A DNA stretch of 64,000 bases from Clostridia bacterium (lineage in GTDB: Bacteria; Bacillota_A; Clostridia; Christensenellales; Aristaeellaceae), in contig JAFQIF010000066.1 of assembly GCA_017397695.1 (NCBI GenBank), positions 28,933 to 92,932 of the forward strand, given 5' to 3'. Below the pieces are notes generated by a model. That model worked only from the letters and a program-made list of their open reading frames with translations. It made no database searches and was not told the DNA's origin. This document shows, piece after piece, positions 17,931-27,172 of this stretch (position 1 is its first letter; every line of letters starts with the position of its first letter). Both the position numbers and the translations under genes were made by a program.

Positions 17931-17934
17931 TGAC

Positions 17935-17970
17935 ATGCGGCGGTACGGAGATTCTGTGCTGCCGCATTTT
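17935..17970 (+). terminator. probable intrinsic terminator after zapA
   Basis: ATGCGGC and GCCGCAT form a 7-pair outer stem, followed by TTTTC. It starts 4 bases after the zapA stop. The inner bases can pair further (GGTAC with GTGCT, imperfectly). Confidence 0.6.
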
Positions 17971-18000
17971 CAAATGCGAAATATTGCAGACTTGTTTGAT

Positions 18001-18060
18001 ATGCGCGAAGCGAAGAAGGGGTCTGGGGACAATGTCCCCGGGCGGGTTTCAGGGCAGCAG
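18001..18060 (+). repeat. dispersed palindromic intergenic repeat, copy B
   Basis: The gap between zapA and the U32 gene contains ATGCGCGAAGCGAAGAAGGGG, a perfect GGGGAC-AAT-GTCCCC hairpin (18025-18039) and a GGGCAGCAG end. It matches the reverse complement of part of copy A at 3483-3531, and its GCGAAGCG-AGAAGGGG core recurs in copy C at 40261-40290. Confidence 0.65.
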
Positions 18061-18121
18061 ATCTGACGTATCATATGCGATAACCCTAAACGTAACCCAT
18101 CTGCTTCTATTCGGAGGTTTT

Positions 18122-20467
18122 ATGGAATTGCTTTCCCCGGCGGGCAACCGCGAAGCACTCGTCGCCGCCCTTTCCTGCGGTGCTGATGCAGTATATCTGG
18201 GCTATACGGCCTTTGGTGCGCGTAGCTATGCGGGCAATTTTAATGATCAGCAGCTTAAAGAGGCGGTAGAATATGCGCATGAGCGCGGCAGGAAGATATT
18301 TGTGACCGTTAATACGCTGATCAAGCAGTGCGAGGTGGACGACCTGTGCGACGTACTCGAGCTGATTGTCCGTCACGGAGTAGACGCCGCTATCGTGCAG
18401 GATCTGGGCGTGGTGCGCATTGCCAGAGAGCGCTTTCCGCAGCTGACACTGCATGCCAGTACGCAGATGACGGTGAATAATGCGCACGGGGCTCAGATGC
18501 TCAGAAATTTGGGCCTTACCCGAGTAGTGCCTGCGAGGGAATGCCCGCTTTCGGAACTGAAAAAGATGGCGGATACCGGTGTGGAGATCGAAGCCTTTGC
18601 GCATGGCGCGCTGTGTGTGGCGGTTTCCGGTCAGTGCCTGTTTTCCAGCATGATCGGCGGCAGAAGCGGTAATAGAGGGCGCTGTGCACAGCCGTGCCGC
18701 CTGCCATATAGGCTCGATGACGGTACGAGCGGCTATCTGCTTTCCACGCGTGATCTGATGCTTATCGATAAGATTCCACAGATGCGCGACGCGGGCGTAT
18801 ATTCCTTCAAGCTGGAAGGACGCATGAAGCGGCCGGAATATGTGGGCGTGATCACCAGGGCGTATCGCGAAGCGCTCGATGCAGCTCAGGCGTATGTGCC
18901 GTATCATCCAAGTAAAAAGACGATCGATGCGCTCAAGCAGATCTTTAATCGCGGCGGTTTCACCGAGGGCTATGTGATGAATCGCAGCAATGCGGCTTTG
19001 ATGAGCTGGGAACGTCCAAACCACTGGGGTATTAAGGTGGGTAGAATCACATCGATGCGCGGCCCGCTGGCGAAGGTGCTGCTGGAGGAAAACCTGAGCG
19101 ACGGCGACGGTCTGCAGGTACGCGGTAAAGAAGAGATTGATTTTACATACTCGGGCAATAACGCTATGCGCGGATGCGAAGCAACCGTGCGAATAGCTTC
19201 AGGAAAGCATAAGCCGGGCGATAGTGTGTACCGACTGACCGATGCTGTGCAGATGGCGGAGATCCGGGAGCGCATGACGCAGGAATACGAGAGAATTCCG
19301 CTGGAAGCGACGCTTACAGCTATGCCCGGATATACAGCTGTACTGGAACTGTGCGATAGAGATGGTCATACTGTTCGTGCAGAAAGCGAACAGATCGTCG
19401 ATCATGCACAGCAGCGCGCACTTGACCGAGAATATGCATTTAAACAGATTGCAAAAACCGGTGGTACTCCGTATGAGATTACGAATTTGAATCTCATCAG
19501 CGAGAATGCATTTATGACGGCAAGCATGCTCAATGGCCTGCGCCGAGATGCACTCACGGCAATGAAGACGGCCAGAATTCAAGTGGTCCGCGAAGAAAAA
19601 AAGGGTAAAAAGCTGCAGGCGGACATGCCTGCGCAGGAACAGATACTTGTTGTTCAGAGTGAGCGTCTGGGTGACTCTTCGGAACTGACGGCCTGCGGAG
19701 CAGATACGTTTTATTGGGAGCCACAGGTATATGCGCCTGCAGCGATTGAAGCGGAACTGGCAAAAAACCCTGACGCCAAACCGGTACTTGTCCTGCCGGC
19801 TGTAATGTACAGCGAAGAACTCGACAGGATATATGCGCTTGTTTGTGCTTATGCAGATCGATTTGCAGGCGTTGCGGTCAACAATATCGGTCAGCTTGGC
19901 TTAAAGTGGCCGATTCCGGTATATGGCGGACAGGGACTGAACGTCATGAATGGTGACTGCGCAGCATTCTATTTTGCGTATGGAGCCTGCCGGTTGACGG
20001 CTTCGTGTGAGTTGAGCTATAAGGAACTCAGAGAATTGCAGGCATGCGGAGGCAATTACGAAATTGAAGCCTATGGTCGCACACAGCTGATGCTGCTCAG
20101 CCATTGTCCGAGAAGAACGAAAGCGGGCGATGAAAAGCAGGATGCTGCATGCAATGCCTGTGCTGCCAATCATGGATGTCCGCAGGTGTATACCGACCGA
20201 AAAGGATATCGTTTTCCCACCTGGCGGCAGAAGATGGAACATGGGTGTGTCGTTCGTCTGTACAACAGTGTGCCTACGGATATGGCGCGCTCGGCGAAGA
20301 AACTGTATGATGCCAGACTATCCCTGCGCCTGAACTTTACGGATGAGAGTCTTGAACGGCAGAAGGAAATTGTTTCGTCCTATCGTCGTGTGCTGGATGA
20401 AGGCGTATTTGATCATGAGATCACAGAATTCTCAACGAGCGGCCATCTGACCCGCGGGGTTGAGTGA
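18122..20467 (+). CDS. U32 peptidase-family protein (RlhA/TrhP-like, with DUF3656 region)
   Basis: 781 residues from the ATG at 18122, which has CGGAGG upstream; the frame is open further upstream but runs through the repeat. The U32 core is clear: MELLSPAGNREALVAALSCGADAVYLG at the start, VSGQCLFSSMIGGRSGNRGRCAQPCR with the conserved cysteines, and KLEGRMKRPEYVG. Although named peptidases, characterised members act in tRNA or rRNA hydroxylation (TrhP, RlhA) and need iron-sulfur chemistry. The long C-terminal half (from about 390) fits the larger DUF3656-containing subgroup and has a Cys cluster near residue 680. mutS2 follows within 11 bases. Confidence 0.9.
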   Translation: MELLSPAGNREALVAALSCGADAVYLGYTAFGARSYAGNFNDQQLKEAVEYAHERGRKIFVTVNTLIKQCEVDDLCDVLELIVRHGVDAAIVQDLGVVRIARERFPQLTLHASTQMTVNNAHGAQMLRNLGLTRVVPARECPLSELKKMADTGVEIEAFAHGALCVAVSGQCLFSSMIGGRSGNRGRCAQPCRLPYRLDDGTSGYLLSTRDLMLIDKIPQMRDAGVYSFKLEGRMKRPEYVGVITRAYREALDAAQAYVPYHPSKKTIDALKQIFNRGGFTEGYVMNRSNAALMSWERPNHWGIKVGRITSMRGPLAKVLLEENLSDGDGLQVRGKEEIDFTYSGNNAMRGCEATVRIASGKHKPGDSVYRLTDAVQMAEIRERMTQEYERIPLEATLTAMPGYTAVLELCDRDGHTVRAESEQIVDHAQQRALDREYAFKQIAKTGGTPYEITNLNLISENAFMTASMLNGLRRDALTAMKTARIQVVREEKKGKKLQADMPAQEQILVVQSERLGDSSELTACGADTFYWEPQVYAPAAIEAELAKNPDAKPVLVLPAVMYSEELDRIYALVCAYADRFAGVAVNNIGQLGLKWPIPVYGGQGLNVMNGDCAAFYFAYGACRLTASCELSYKELRELQACGGNYEIEAYGRTQLMLLSHCPRRTKAGDEKQDAACNACAANHGCPQVYTDRKGYRFPTWRQKMEHGCVVRLYNSVPTDMARSAKKLYDARLSLRLNFTDESLERQKEIVSSYRRVLDEGVFDHEITEFSTSGHLTRGVE

Positions 20468-20478
20468 AGGAGGAAGCT

Positions 20479-22851
20479 ATGACCGAAAGAACCTTACGTG
20501 TTCTGGAGTTTAACAAAATCCGTGCGCAACTGACGCAATTCTGCGAATCGGATATGGGTGCGGCATTGTGCGAAGCCTTGGAGCCGGTCAGCAGGATCGA
20601 TGATGTGCGGCGCATGCAGCAAGAGACGAGGGAAGCGCATGATTTGCTGACCTATCTTGGAGGCACACCGATGGTGTCTTTTTCCGATGTGCGTGCGCAG
20701 CTGCATCTGGCGGAGATCGGTTCTACGCTTTCTCCGCGTGCGCTGATGGATATCGGCGCATCGCTTCGAGCAGCGCGGGCGTGTCGGGAAGCGCTGGTGC
20801 ATGATCGTGGAGGTACGCCGATGATCACGGCAAACGCTTCGCGCCTGTCCACGTTCAAGGCTGTTGAGCAGGCGATTACCGACGCGATTATCAGCGAAGA
20901 AGAGATTGCCGATCGCGCAAGTCCTGAACTGTTTTCCATTCGCAGAAAGATGCGCGCCTGCAATGAGCGCGTTCGTGAGAAGCTTAACGGCATGATTCAT
21001 AGCCCGACATATGCAAAGTACTTGCAGGATACGATCATCACCATGCGTGGTGACCGCTATGTGCTGCCTGTGAGGCAGGAATATCGCTCTATGGTGCCGG
21101 GCATCGTACATGACCAGTCTGCCACGGGTGCGACGATCTTTGTAGAGCCGATGTCTGTTGTGGAGATTGGCAACGAGCTCAAGCAGCTGGTTGCCAGCGA
21201 GCGGGCGGAAATTGAGCGTATTCTCCGCATGCTTTCTGCCCAGATCGCGCCGGATGCACCGGCTATGGCTGATAATTTGGCTATTCTGGCTCAATTGGAT
21301 TTTGCGTTTGCCAAGGCAATGCTTGCCAGAGAGATGTTCGCTGTCGAGCCCAAGATCAACGATCAGGGCAGAATCAAAATTGTTCGTGGCCGCCATCCGC
21401 TGATTGACCCGCAGAAGGTCGTCCCACTGGATATCCGTTTGGGAGAGGACTTTATCAGCCTGATCATCACAGGTCCCAATACCGGCGGCAAGACGGTTAC
21501 CCTTAAGACTACCGGTCTGTTCACGCTGATGGCGCAGGCAGGACTGCAGGTTCCGGCAGAATACGGCACAGAGCTGGCTGTGTTCGACGATGTCTTCGCC
21601 GATATCGGTGACGAGCAGTCGATTGAGCAGTCTCTTTCTACGTTCTCCGGTCATATGAAAAACATCGTGTCGATTCTGGAAAATGTGACGCCGGATTCGC
21701 TTGTGCTCTTTGACGAGTTGGGTGCGGGTACTGATCCGACAGAGGGTGCAGCATTGGCCCAGTCTATTCTGTCCACGCTGCTGACCATGCGTACGCGTAA
21801 CGTCGCTACTACGCATTACAGCGAGCTCAAAGAATATGCGCTTACAACGCCGAATGTTGAAAATGCATCTGTCGAATTCGACGTATCGACACTGAGACCG
21901 ACATACAGGCTTTCTATCGGTATTCCGGGTAAGTCCAATGCTTTTGAGATTTCTCGCAAGCTGGGGCTTCCGGAATATGTCATTGACAAAGCCAAAGATC
22001 TGCTCTCCAAGGAAGCGGTTCGCTTTGAGGACGTTATCGCGAATGCTGAGTATCATCGACAGATTGCGGAGAAGGAACGAAAGATTGCAGAAGAGGCCCG
22101 CCAGGAGATGGTGAACATCCGCAATCAGGCGGAAGTAGAGCGCAAGAAGCTGGAGGATCAGCGTGACCGTGCGATCAAGAAAGCGAAGGAAGAGGCGAAA
22201 CGCATCATCGAAAACACGCGTCGTGAATCCGAGGCTATGATTGCAGAACTCCGTGCCATGAAGAAAGCCGGAGGCGCGCAGGAGCATGAGATACAGCGCG
22301 TAAAAAAGAAAATGGAGCAGGCACAGGATGCTCTTGCGGAAAAGAAAGAGGTTGGAGGCGAGATTCCAAAGACGGTCAAGCCGGGTGATATGGTACATAT
22401 TGCTTCTATGGATGTGGATGCGACGATCGTTACTGTTCCGGATGCCAAGGGCTATGTTCAGCTTAAGGTTGGCATGATGAAGATGCGTGCGCAGCTGTCC
22501 GATTTGCGTACGATGACGTCGACTCAGCAGATGATCAAGAAGGGGCAGAAGAAGCTCGAGCGCAAGAAGTCTATGCGTGAGCTGCGGGTGGATGTGACTT
22601 CGCGCTCCGTTCGTCAGGAACTGGATGTACGCGGCATGGCGCTGGACGAGGCACTGCCCGAGGTTCAGAAGTTTCTGGACGATGCGATGCTCTCATCGCT
22701 TGGAGAGGTATCTATTATCCACGGCAACGGCATGGGCATCCTGCGGTCCGGTATTCAGGATTGCCTGCGCCGCCATCCCTGTGTGAGCAGTTTCCGCCTG
22801 GGCCGTTATGGCGAGGGTGAAACAGGCGTGACGATCGTCTCGCTCAGGTAA
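20479..22851 (+). CDS. mutS2: endonuclease MutS2
   Basis: 790 residues from the ATG at 20479 with AAGGAGG 5 bases upstream; a GTG at 20464 overlaps the previous stop and is less likely. MutS2 binds branched DNA and collided ribosomes; in Bacillus it helps rescue stalled ribosomes and in other species suppresses recombination. Walker A GPNTGGKT lies at 332-339, followed by STFSGHMKN and FDELGAGTDPTEG (Walker B). A long charged coiled coil (about 515-640) precedes the C-terminal Smr nuclease domain, which has LDVRGM and HGNGMGILR. All family domains are intact. Confidence 0.96.
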   Translation: MTERTLRVLEFNKIRAQLTQFCESDMGAALCEALEPVSRIDDVRRMQQETREAHDLLTYLGGTPMVSFSDVRAQLHLAEIGSTLSPRALMDIGASLRAARACREALVHDRGGTPMITANASRLSTFKAVEQAITDAIISEEEIADRASPELFSIRRKMRACNERVREKLNGMIHSPTYAKYLQDTIITMRGDRYVLPVRQEYRSMVPGIVHDQSATGATIFVEPMSVVEIGNELKQLVASERAEIERILRMLSAQIAPDAPAMADNLAILAQLDFAFAKAMLAREMFAVEPKINDQGRIKIVRGRHPLIDPQKVVPLDIRLGEDFISLIITGPNTGGKTVTLKTTGLFTLMAQAGLQVPAEYGTELAVFDDVFADIGDEQSIEQSLSTFSGHMKNIVSILENVTPDSLVLFDELGAGTDPTEGAALAQSILSTLLTMRTRNVATTHYSELKEYALTTPNVENASVEFDVSTLRPTYRLSIGIPGKSNAFEISRKLGLPEYVIDKAKDLLSKEAVRFEDVIANAEYHRQIAEKERKIAEEARQEMVNIRNQAEVERKKLEDQRDRAIKKAKEEAKRIIENTRRESEAMIAELRAMKKAGGAQEHEIQRVKKKMEQAQDALAEKKEVGGEIPKTVKPGDMVHIASMDVDATIVTVPDAKGYVQLKVGMMKMRAQLSDLRTMTSTQQMIKKGQKKLERKKSMRELRVDVTSRSVRQELDVRGMALDEALPEVQKFLDDAMLSSLGEVSIIHGNGMGILRSGIQDCLRRHPCVSSFRLGRYGEGETGVTIVSLR

Positions 22852-22905
22852 GTTTTTTTGATAGTTTCACGCATTCCTGCCCATACTGTCGTATGGGGTG
22901 AGCGA

Positions 22906-24042
22906 ATGAGTATGAAAAGAGAGATTGCAGCGAGCACCCTGCTCTTGGGGATGCTTGCTGCAATTCTATTTATCGGGAAGGACTCTTCCGGGGAGACCAG
23001 CGCAGTTTATGCGCAGGGTGAGTATGTGCAGCTGCTTGGCGGAATTACCAGTCCGTTTGCGGATGTAGCGCAGCTTGTGATGCCGTGCGTTGTCGGCGTG
23101 AGCAACCGGGCCAATACATATAGTATCATCAGCGGGCAAACCGAGATGATTGAACAATCCAGCGGATCAGGGGTGGTTATCACTACGCAGGGACATGTGG
23201 TTACCAATTATCACGTGGTCGAAGGAGCGAGCGATGTACAGGTGCTCTGGCAGGGACAGTATCTGAAAGCGGAGATCATCGGCGTGGATGAACTGACGGA
23301 TCTGGCTGTGCTTCGTGTAAAGGAGGATGTGATGCTGCCTGCGGTGAAAATGGGCAATACAGAAGATGTGCGAGTGGGAGATTGGGCGATTGTGGTTGGA
23401 AATCCGCTGGGTAAGCAATTTGCAGATACGGTGACAGTGGGTGTGGTTTCTGCATTAAATCGGGAGATTGATGGATCCTCGATCGTTAAAATGCTTCAAA
23501 CGGATGCAGCGATCAACTCAGGCAACAGCGGCGGCGGCATGTTCAATACTCGCGGAGAATTGATTGGAATTCCTTCGCTTAAGTTCAGCGCTTCAGGTAG
23601 GAAAGGTGTGGCGAGCATAGAAGGAATTGCGATGGCAATTCCGATGGATGTGGTACATCCTGTGGTGAACAGTTTGATTCAGTACGGAAAAGTCACTCGA
23701 CCTAAGTTGGGTATTTCTGTGATGACGCTGCGAGGGAGTGAAGAACCGACGGAGGGTATGCTGCCTGCTGGCGTATATGTGAGCGCGGTTTCTGCTGGCG
23801 GCGCAGCACAGATTGCAGGTATCCAGCCTGATGATATCATCATCCGTGTGGATGGAGAACGAGTCATGCTGCATACGGATCTGACCAATCGCATTGCGGC
23901 AAAGCAGTCGGGAGATTCGGTTGAACTGACCGTGTATAGGATTCCTGGTCTGGCGGAATTGACTGTACAGGATCGGATTCCTCAGGGAGAGGAACTGGAA
24001 TTCACGGTGATGCTTCAGGTTCCGTCTGAAGCGTCGCTGTAA
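22906..24042 (+). CDS. HtrA/DegP-like S1C serine protease, membrane-anchored, with PDZ domain
   Basis: 378 residues from the ATG at 22906. A single N-terminal hydrophobic anchor (about 7-23) is followed by a trypsin-like domain with H103 (NYHVVEG), D132 (DELTDLAVL) and S208 (GNSGGG), a complete catalytic triad. The residue after the usual GNSGG is Gly instead of Pro. A C-terminal PDZ domain starts near residue 265 (PKLGISV) and includes AAQIAGIQPDDIIIRVDGE. It probably degrades misfolded extracytoplasmic proteins. It sits directly before spoIVA, in the position where sporulation proteases sometimes lie, but it is not SpoIVB (family S55). Confidence 0.9.
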   Translation: MSMKREIAASTLLLGMLAAILFIGKDSSGETSAVYAQGEYVQLLGGITSPFADVAQLVMPCVVGVSNRANTYSIISGQTEMIEQSSGSGVVITTQGHVVTNYHVVEGASDVQVLWQGQYLKAEIIGVDELTDLAVLRVKEDVMLPAVKMGNTEDVRVGDWAIVVGNPLGKQFADTVTVGVVSALNREIDGSSIVKMLQTDAAINSGNSGGGMFNTRGELIGIPSLKFSASGRKGVASIEGIAMAIPMDVVHPVVNSLIQYGKVTRPKLGISVMTLRGSEEPTEGMLPAGVYVSAVSAGGAAQIAGIQPDDIIIRVDGERVMLHTDLTNRIAAKQSGDSVELTVYRIPGLAELTVQDRIPQGEELEFTVMLQVPSEASL

Positions 24043-24048
24043 AGTGCA

Positions 24049-24077
24049 GCATACTTGCTCCCGCGCATGCATACCTT
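24049..24077 (+). promoter_or_regulatory. putative sigma-E-type sporulation promoter of spoIVA
   Basis: GCATACT and CATACCTT are separated by 14 bases. The B. subtilis sigma-E consensus is roughly KMATATW, 14-15 bases, CATACAHT, so each box has about one mismatch. It lies 20 bases before the spoIVA start, and spoIVA is sigma-E-controlled in Bacillus. Confidence 0.5.
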
Positions 24078-24096
24078 TGCGTGACGGCAGGGAGGG

Positions 24097-25581
24097 ATGA
24101 TGATGGAAGCTTACGATCTGTACAATGATATTTCTGAGAGAACACAGGGAGACGTATATATTGGCATTGTTGGTCCGGTCAGAACGGGAAAATCCACCTT
24201 TATTGCGAGATTGATGGAAAAGCTTGTGCTTCCCGGAATTGAGAATGACCACATACGAGCAAGGATGCAGGATGAAATGCCGCAAAGCGGAAGCGGACGA
24301 ACGGTCATGACCACACAGCCCACCTTTGTTCCCAATGATGCTGTGGAAATTATGCTGCCATCGGAGAATCGGGTACGGCTGCGACTGATTGACAGTGTGG
24401 GTTATCTGGTTGACGGTGCATTGGGTACTCAAGAAGGAGGAGCGCTGCGCATGGTGCGGACGCCATGGGCAGGTGAAGAGATTCCCTTTGAGCAGGCTGC
24501 TGAGATCGGTACAAAAAAAGTGATCAGCGAGCATTCAACCATCGGCTTGGTAATTACGACGGATGGAAGTGTGACGGATTTGCCGAGGGAGAACTATGTC
24601 CCGGCGGAAAACAGAGTCATTGGTGAACTGAAGAAACTGAAGAAACCGTTCGTTGTCGTTCTTAATACGGAGAATCCCTCTTCTGCAAGGGCGCAAGAAC
24701 TGGCAAAAAAACTGGAAGAGATACATGATGTACCTGTTCTCGCGCTCAATGTGATGAGAATTGACGAGGGAGATATCCGTGTAGTGCTTGAAAAGATACT
24801 TGGACAGTTTCCCATAATCTCTTTGAGTATACAAACGCCGGAGTGGCTCAGCGCGTTGGAAAGCAGCCATTGGCTGATGGAGAGTCTTGCATCCGGAGTC
24901 ACTCAGGCGTCAGGGGAAAGACCAAGAATAGAGGATGTTGAAAGCATGGCCAAGGCCATGGAGGATAACCCTTATATAGAGAACGTGACGAAAAAAAGTG
25001 TACATCATGGAAGCGGAAGTGTTGCACTTCAGATGAATCTTCAGGAAGGGTTGTTCAGTAAGATTTTGGCTGAACAGTGTGGAACGGAAATCCAGGGAGA
25101 TGCGCATCTGCTGGCACTGATGAGAGAACTCGTGGCAGCAAAGAGAGAATACGACCATGTTGCTCAGGCGCTTAAGTCTGTACGAGAGACGGGATATGGA
25201 CTGGTTCCACCGTTGTTGGAGGAGATGACGCTCCAGGAGCCGGAAATCATGCGTCAGGGCGGACACTTTGGTGTGAAGCTGCGTGCAAGCGCGCCGAGCC
25301 TTCATCTGATTCGGGTAGATATTCAAACGGAAGTATCGCCTGTAGTGGGTACGGAGCAGCAATCCGAAGAGATGATCCGCTATCTGATGGAGGGATTTGA
25401 ACAGAATCCTCAGAAACTATGGGGAAGCAATCTCTTTGGGAAGCCGTTATCGGATCTTGTCAGAGAAGGATTATCCAACAAGCTGATGCATATGCCGGTT
25501 GATACACAGCTGAAGGTACAGCAGACCCTGGAGAAAATCATTAATGAGGGCAGCGGGGGAATGGTTTGCATTCTTCTCTGA
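24097..25581 (+). CDS. spoIVA: stage IV sporulation protein A (SpoIVA)
   Basis: 494 residues, the normal length. SpoIVA is the ATPase that polymerises on the forespore surface as the base layer of the spore coat. The diagnostic N-terminus YNDISERTQGDVYIGIVGPVRTGKST is present, with the Walker A at 26-34. The LIDSVGYLVDGALG segment (Walker B/sensor region) and the C-terminal QQTLEKIINEGSGGMVCILL tail, which in Bacillus anchors the protein through SpoVM, are intact. Three ATG codons follow each other at 24097; GGGAGG supports any of them. A sigma-E-like promoter precedes it and a strong terminator follows. The presence of this gene is good evidence for true endosporulation. Confidence 0.97.
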   Translation: MMMEAYDLYNDISERTQGDVYIGIVGPVRTGKSTFIARLMEKLVLPGIENDHIRARMQDEMPQSGSGRTVMTTQPTFVPNDAVEIMLPSENRVRLRLIDSVGYLVDGALGTQEGGALRMVRTPWAGEEIPFEQAAEIGTKKVISEHSTIGLVITTDGSVTDLPRENYVPAENRVIGELKKLKKPFVVVLNTENPSSARAQELAKKLEEIHDVPVLALNVMRIDEGDIRVVLEKILGQFPIISLSIQTPEWLSALESSHWLMESLASGVTQASGERPRIEDVESMAKAMEDNPYIENVTKKSVHHGSGSVALQMNLQEGLFSKILAEQCGTEIQGDAHLLALMRELVAAKREYDHVAQALKSVRETGYGLVPPLLEEMTLQEPEIMRQGGHFGVKLRASAPSLHLIRVDIQTEVSPVVGTEQQSEEMIRYLMEGFEQNPQKLWGSNLFGKPLSDLVREGLSNKLMHMPVDTQLKVQQTLEKIINEGSGGMVCILL

Positions 25582-25593
25582 ACAAAGGAACAT

Positions 25594-25637
25594 AGACTTA
25601 CGGTCTGTTTTTATAAAACAGGCCGCAAGTCTTTTTT
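25594..25637 (+). terminator. intrinsic terminator after spoIVA
   Basis: A long stem pairs AGACTTACGGTCTGTTTT with AAAACAGGCCGCAAGTCT, with few mismatches, followed by TTTTTT. It separates spoIVA from the rnf promoter region. Confidence 0.85.
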
Positions 25638-25738
25638 ATGGAATATAAATCGAAAGATATAAATGCATAAAATGACAAAAATCGCCCCGGTGAGCGATGT
25701 AAAAATGACGGTCTTGATAAAAATGAAGAAAACTTCCT

Positions 25739-25766
25739 TTGCTTTTATCCCTTTGTATGGTATAAT
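25739..25766 (+). promoter_or_regulatory. vegetative promoter of the rnf operon
   Basis: TTGCTT, 16 bases, TATAAT, with TGG before the -10 (extended -10). It is the only clear promoter in the 250-base gap before rnfC, and no further terminator is seen until after rnfB. Confidence 0.7.
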
Positions 25767-25831
25767 GAAGCGTAACATTTTACTTCAATTCCTTAAGTAA
25801 TGGATTGAAAAGTGAAGGGAGGAACTTGTCT

Positions 25832-27151
25832 GTGGCTACTACCCAGACATTTGGCGGCGGCGTCCATCCTCATGAGATTGGCAACGGTAAAAACTCGACC
25901 CAGTCTCAGCCGATTGTGAACGCGGCTGCCCCGGCTCGAGTGACGATTGCCATGTCCCAGCATCTGGGCGCCCCTGCGGCGTGCTGCGTGAAGGTGGGTC
26001 AGGTGGTCAATATGGGCCAGGTCATCGGTGAGGCGCAGGGATTCATTTCTGCGCCGGTTCATGCATCTGTTTCCGGTAAGGTTGTTGCGTTGACGACCTG
26101 CGTCCTTGCTACCGGTAAGAGCGTGCCTGCCGTTGTGATCGAGAACGACTATGAGGATCGCTGGGACGAGTCCGTCAAGCCGTGCGAGAATGTTGATGCG
26201 CTCAATGCACAGGATATCATCAAGATTGCGCGTGACTGCGGTGTTGTCGGCCTTGGCGGTGCAACGTTCCCGACCTTTGTCAAGCTTGATAACAGCAAGC
26301 TTGATCCCAAGCCGGATACGCTTGTGATTAACGGCAGCGAATGTGAACCGTATTTGACCAGCGATCATCGCCTGATGGTTGAGAATGCCGCTCAGGTGAT
26401 CGATGGTATCCGCTTTGCGATGAAGGCGCTTGATATCAAGTGCGCCAAAGTTGGTATTGAGGACAACAAGCCGGACGCCATTGAGGCGATGAAGGCTGCT
26501 GCGACCGAGGGTATCGAGGTTGTTGCGCTGCCGGCGAAGTATCCGCAGGGCTATGAGAAGATGCTCATCTATGCTCTGACCGGTCGCAAGGTGCCCAATG
26601 GCAAGCTGCCCAGCGCTGTTCAGTGTGTTGTGATGAACGTGGCGACCTGCGCCGCGCTGTCCGATGCGGTGCGCAAGGGTCAGCCGATTATCGATCGCGT
26701 CGTGACCGTTGCCGGTCGTGTGGCCAATCCGTGCAATCTGCGTGTTCGCATCGGTGTTGATCTGCTGGATGTGATCGATCAGGTTGGCGGCATGACCGAA
26801 GGCGTGCGCAAGCTGATCTGCGGCGGTCCGATGATGGGCAGAACGATGTCCACCCTCAATACGCCGATTACCAAGAATTTCAGCGCTTTCCTGCCGCTGG
26901 GCGATGAGAGCGTCAGCCCGGAGGAGTCCGCCTGCATCCGTTGCGGCCGTTGTTCCCGTGCCTGCCCGATGGGCCTGATGCCGGCGAAGATGGACGCGCT
27001 CGTGCGCCATGGCGATTACGCCGGTGCGCTGGCTGCCGGTGCGCTCAATTGCATGGAGTGCGGCTCCTGTACGTATTCCTGCCCGGCCAAGCGTGAACTG
27101 CTGCAGGCCATCAAGGTTGCCAAGTGCATGGGCGGCAACATCAAGGCTTAA
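25832..27151 (+). CDS. rnfC: Rnf complex subunit RnfC (NADH-binding, Fe-S)
   Basis: 439 residues from the GTG at 25832, supported by GGGAGG 9 bases upstream; the in-frame TTG at 25805 overlaps that site. RnfC is the membrane-associated subunit where NAD+ is reduced in ferredoxin:NAD+ oxidoreduction. Visible features: the TFGGGVHPHE start, a biotinyl/lipoyl-like domain (PVHASVSGKVVAL), the nucleotide/FMN-binding region GLGGATFPTFVKL and INGSECEPYLT, and two 4Fe-4S motifs CIRCGRCSRACP (from C368) and CMECGSCTYSCP (from C407). It is the first gene of rnfCDGEAB, the usual clostridial order. Confidence 0.96.
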   Translation: MATTQTFGGGVHPHEIGNGKNSTQSQPIVNAAAPARVTIAMSQHLGAPAACCVKVGQVVNMGQVIGEAQGFISAPVHASVSGKVVALTTCVLATGKSVPAVVIENDYEDRWDESVKPCENVDALNAQDIIKIARDCGVVGLGGATFPTFVKLDNSKLDPKPDTLVINGSECEPYLTSDHRLMVENAAQVIDGIRFAMKALDIKCAKVGIEDNKPDAIEAMKAAATEGIEVVALPAKYPQGYEKMLIYALTGRKVPNGKLPSAVQCVVMNVATCAALSDAVRKGQPIIDRVVTVAGRVANPCNLRVRIGVDLLDVIDQVGGMTEGVRKLICGGPMMGRTMSTLNTPITKNFSAFLPLGDESVSPEESACIRCGRCSRACPMGLMPAKMDALVRHGDYAGALAAGALNCMECGSCTYSCPAKRELLQAIKVAKCMGGNIKA

Positions 27152-27172
27152 TAGTTACGGAGGAACGTGAAA

